Positions 5,805-8,226 of a stretch of DNA of 8,226 bases are shown in pieces (the first letter of the stretch is position 1; each line of letters starts with the position of its first letter). Under the pieces are notes generated by a model that was not told the DNA's origin, did not search any database, and saw only the letters and a list, made by a program, of their open reading frames with translations. Source of the stretch: Saprospiraceae bacterium (GTDB lineage: Bacteria; Bacteroidota; Bacteroidia; Chitinophagales; Saprospiraceae); the NCBI GenBank assembly GCA_007134625.1, contig SLKL01000124.1, positions 1-8,226 of the forward strand. The letters are read 5' to 3'. A program made the position numbers and the translations under genes.

Positions 5805-5836
5805 TAAAAAGGCCGGATTTGTTCCGGTCTTTTTTT
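5805..5836 (+). terminator. Rho-independent terminator after the DUF4920 gene
   Basis: GGCCGGA (5811-5817) pairs with TCCGGTC (5823-5829) through one G-T pair across a 5-nt loop, followed by seven T residues (5830-5836). It starts about 27 bp after the stop codon. The A run before the stem could let it work weakly on the other strand too, but no gene converges here. Confidence 0.85.
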
Positions 5837-5942
5837 GGTATTAGCCTTATGGAGCTTAAGTTTTTACTTTCGGGTAGGTTTGGGCTTGATTCAATTGGCT
5901 ATGATATAAACTTTTGTGGCTTCAAATTATGCTTGTGCTGCA

Positions 5943-5973
5943 AACCTACAGGGTTTTTGAAACCCTATAGGTT
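5943..5973. repeat. 14-bp inverted repeat hairpin
   Basis: AACCTACAGGGTTT (5943-5956) and AAACCCTATAGGTT (5960-5973) are complementary with one mismatch around a 3-nt loop, TTG. There is no T run afterwards, so it is not an intrinsic terminator. It resembles short palindromes scattered between genes in Bacteroidota; the copy number here is unknown. Confidence 0.65.
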
Positions 5974-6037
5974 GCCCAGCCCGCTTGGCTTTTGGAGTTC
6001 TAATGAAGGTAGATCAGAACTCATCACTTCTCACTAA

Positions 6038-6071
6038 AAACCTGAGAGGTCTTAAAGTACCTCTTAGGTTT
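6038..6071. repeat. 13-bp inverted repeat hairpin
   Basis: AAACCTGAGAGGT (6038-6050) and ACCTCTTAGGTTT (6059-6071) are complementary with one mismatch around an 8-nt loop. The arms share an AACCT...AGG core with the hairpin 64 bp upstream, suggesting the two are relatives. No T run follows. Confidence 0.6.
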
Positions 6072-6237
6072 CACTACCCAATACTGAATATTTTGATCTA
6101 TCCCACAATTTTTTAGTTTTTCTAGTCGTCATTAAATCCTACTCGTAAAATTTAACCTCCACATTATTTTAGATCAGAGCCATTCAATTTTAAAATAAAT
6201 GATTGGTGCATTAAAGTAATGCTACTAAAATCATTTT

Positions 6238-6269
6238 TTTGGAATAGTAATTGTAGTGTATTATATTTG
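6238..6269 (+). promoter_or_regulatory. Promoter of the adenylate cyclase gene
   Basis: TTTG at 6238-6241, a 20-bp spacer, then TATATTTG at 6262-6269: both boxes of the Bacteroidota promoter at the expected spacing. Transcription would start near 6275, giving a leader of about 20 nt before ATG 6296 and supporting that start. Confidence 0.65.
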
Positions 6270-6295
6270 AGCAAATTGTCTCTAAGCTTGAAGAT

Positions 6296-8110
6296 ATGCC
6301 TGACCGATTGCCTTTTCAAGAGAACAAACTAATACGTCTGTTACTGACATTCGGGTTTATCTTTTTTATCTCGGGCATTAGTATTACCTACGCTCAGGGC
6401 AATGACCTTAGCTCTGAGATATTGGAATTGAAAGAAAATGCGCGTAGTCTTAGAATTCAGGGTGACTATACTGCAGCACGGGAAGAATTGAACCAGGCCA
6501 TTAGCCTGATTAATGAAAAAGTAAACCAGCAACAGGTAGCAGAATTATTCAATAAGTTGGGTGTATTGGGAATTTACGAATATAAATTTCCTGAAGCACT
6601 GTCGAGTTTGCAAACAGCTTTGACGATTTATCGCGAGTTAGAGGATGAGGAGGGAATAGCGGAGTGTCTGAATAATATTGGAGCAATACACTTCTCTTTA
6701 AGTAATTACCAACAAGCTAAAGAAAATTACAAGCAAAATCTAAAAATACGCGAAGCGGGCTCAGATCTTCATAAACTTGGAGTTGCTTATAATAACCTCG
6801 GAGTCGTCTTTAATCGGTTAAATTACTTAGACTCAGCTTTATATTATTTCCATTTAGGACAGGGAATTTGGGAAGCTTTAGATGACACCACAGGAATTGG
6901 TGTGACGCTAAACCTTATTGGGGGTACCCTTAGAGATCAAGGTGAACTGGAGGGGGCTTTAACAGTAAAAATAGAAAGCTTAATGATGTTCAAATCAAGC
7001 TCTGAAACATCATTCATAAATATTGAAATTGTAACTGCGGAAATTGGTCACATTCTTTCAATGTTAGAAAGATATGAAGAAACAATTGATAAATGTAAAG
7101 ACTTGTGTTTTAGTAGGCATGGATTACACTCATTATCCAGTGGTAAAAAATGCTGCTATGTACTTTACGAATCATACTCTTATCTAGAAAATTATCCGAA
7201 AGCACTAAAAGCTTATAAGAAGTATATCCTACTTAAAGATAGTATTTTAGGAACTCAGGCTGTTCAAGAGATAACAAAGCTAGAACTGAATTATGCATTT
7301 GAGCAAATTAGTCAGGCTGACAGTTTGAGATTTGAAAGTGAGAGACAACTTCAACAGGAGCGAATAAACAGGCAACGTACCGGTTTGTTTGCAGTGGTTG
7401 GAATTTTGTTTTTACTTGGATTATTAATCGTCGTTATTCTCAGAGGCAAAAAAAGAAGTGATGAATTATTACTTAATATTCTTCCAGCGGCAATTGCAAA
7501 AGAATTAAAGACGACCGGTAAGTCTCAACCAAAAAAATATGAATCAGTTAGTGTCATTTTTGCAGATATTAAAGGCTTTACTAAGATTTCCGAAAAACTC
7601 AGCCCTGAGCAACTATTGAAAGAAATCAATGTTTACTTTACCGCTTTTGATCAAATAATGGAAAAGTACAAGGTCGAAAAAATCAAGACGATTGGCGATT
7701 GTTATATGGCAGTAAGTGGTTTACCCGAGGAAAGAGATGACCACGCCTTGCATGCTGTAAATGCTGCTTTAGAGATGCAAAATTTTGTAAGGACCCAACA
7801 AAATACCCAAAAGGCAAAAAATGAACCATTTTTTGAGATACGTATAGGGATTCACTCTGGTCCTGTAGTTGCCGGGATAGTTGGAACTAAAAAGTTTCAA
7901 TACGACATATGGGGTGACACAGTAAACACTGCCAATAGGCTTGAAACCAATTGCGAACCGGGTAAAGTAAATATATCAGAAGACACTTACCAACTTGTGA
8001 AGAACAGTTTTGAATGTAGCTACAGAGGAAAAATAGAAACCAAAGGAAAGGGAGCGATTTCAATGTATTATGTTCGCTCTTTATTAGAACCTAATGTTAA
8101 TACTAAGTAA
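6296..8110 (+). CDS. Transmembrane class III adenylate cyclase with exported TPR sensor domain
   Basis: 604 residues. Order: signal sequence (about 11-34, ending TYAQ), about six TPR units between 42 and 316, a coiled coil (about 322-362), one membrane helix (364-382), a linker with LLLNILPAAIAKEL (391-404), then a class III cyclase domain (about 415-595). The TPR part should lie in the periplasm and the cyclase in the cytoplasm. All catalytic positions are present in one chain: metal-binding Asp424 (FADIKGF) and Asp468 (TIGDCY), purine-selecting Lys464 and Asp537 (YDIWG), and transition-state Asn544 and Arg548. The Lys/Asp pair is the adenylate type, where guanylate cyclases have Glu/Cys, so cAMP is the predicted product; activity should need homodimerisation. 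The ligand or partner sensed by the TPRs is unknown. Residues 267-287 hold an unusual Cys/His cluster. It is a lone gene with its own promoter; no cAMP receptor gene lies in the window. Confidence 0.9.
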   Translation: MPDRLPFQENKLIRLLLTFGFIFFISGISITYAQGNDLSSEILELKENARSLRIQGDYTAAREELNQAISLINEKVNQQQVAELFNKLGVLGIYEYKFPEALSSLQTALTIYRELEDEEGIAECLNNIGAIHFSLSNYQQAKENYKQNLKIREAGSDLHKLGVAYNNLGVVFNRLNYLDSALYYFHLGQGIWEALDDTTGIGVTLNLIGGTLRDQGELEGALTVKIESLMMFKSSSETSFINIEIVTAEIGHILSMLERYEETIDKCKDLCFSRHGLHSLSSGKKCCYVLYESYSYLENYPKALKAYKKYILLKDSILGTQAVQEITKLELNYAFEQISQADSLRFESERQLQQERINRQRTGLFAVVGILFLLGLLIVVILRGKKRSDELLLNILPAAIAKELKTTGKSQPKKYESVSVIFADIKGFTKISEKLSPEQLLKEINVYFTAFDQIMEKYKVEKIKTIGDCYMAVSGLPEERDDHALHAVNAALEMQNFVRTQQNTQKAKNEPFFEIRIGIHSGPVVAGIVGTKKFQYDIWGDTVNTANRLETNCEPGKVNISEDTYQLVKNSFECSYRGKIETKGKGAISMYYVRSLLEPNVNTK

Positions 8111-8226
8111 GTCAACTTTTTAAGTTAAAGATAATTTTTAATTTTCCACATAAATTTACAATTCTAATAGGTCCAATCATTCTCGTTCGCTCCCATTCCT
8201 ATTATTATTGCTATCCCCATTATCTT

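Larger units (their letters stand above)
5837..6237. other. Spacer between the DUF4920 terminator and the cyclase promoter
   Basis: No supported gene. An open frame at 5819-6037 overlaps the terminator and has no homologous look. The stretch holds two strong hairpins (5943-5973 and 6038-6071) and an AT-rich imperfect palindrome near 6181-6201, about 40 bp upstream of the cyclase -33 box. Confidence 0.55.

Noticed and set aside
5819..6037. 72-codon open frame
   Set aside because: It starts inside the terminator hairpin and runs through another hairpin; the composition does not look like protein.
7550..8080. Guanylate cyclase assignment for the catalytic domain
   Set aside because: The purine-selecting positions are Lys464 and Asp537, the adenylate pair, not the Glu and Cys expected for GTP.
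8164..8226. Possible C-terminal end of a minus-strand gene (20 codons ending IIIGMGANENDWTY and TAG)
   Set aside because: Only 63 bp are visible, a second minus frame is also open at the edge, and nothing is recognisable. A convergent gene beyond the window remains possible.

Overview
The window looks like part of a Bacteroidota chromosome, probably a marine or environmental Cytophagales relative. The grounds are: AT-rich DNA; a TAnnTTTG -7 promoter box just upstream of every gene but the small membrane ORF; mostly A-rich start-codon contexts without Shine-Dalgarno sites; and gene families typical of that phylum (a long PurF paralog, a DUF4920 lipoprotein, a TPR-linked class III cyclase, a UPF0175 gene). 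The phylum call is fairly safe; the order is a guess.

Layout. Positions 1-586 are non-coding and hold three repeat structures. Positions 587-2479 (minus) encode a 630-residue amidophosphoribosyltransferase-like enzyme. A 157-bp divergent promoter region separates it from a secreted ChaN/Tiki-superfamily protein (2637-3512, plus). Positions 3513-4369 are non-coding with decayed, repeat-like DNA. A UPF0175 antitoxin-like gene follows (4370-4606), broken by one in-frame TGA; its end overlaps a 97-residue two-helix membrane protein (4590-4883). Then comes a DUF4920 lipoprotein (5268-5783) with a good rho-independent terminator, a 512-bp spacer with two strong hairpins, and a 604-residue membrane adenylate cyclase with an exported TPR domain (6296-8110). 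The last 116 bp show no supported gene.

The genes do not form a pathway or a shared operon. They read as mostly single-gene units, each with its own promoter: purine synthesis, two envelope proteins, a remnant antitoxin-like locus and a cAMP signalling protein.

The most interesting structure is a 180-bp imperfect palindrome (5069-5248), with 25-bp terminal inverted repeats, a central hairpin and flanking CTTA direct repeats. It sits between the promoter box and the start codon of the DUF4920 gene. Removing it and one CTTA copy in thought gives a normal short leader, so it looks like a MITE/REP-like insertion into a 5' untranslated region. Other points of note are the PurF paralog's altered oxyanion-hole motif, the broken UPF0175 gene overlapped by a membrane protein, a Cys/His cluster in the cyclase sensor domain, and several intergenic hairpins and tandem repeats likely to be multicopy in the genome.
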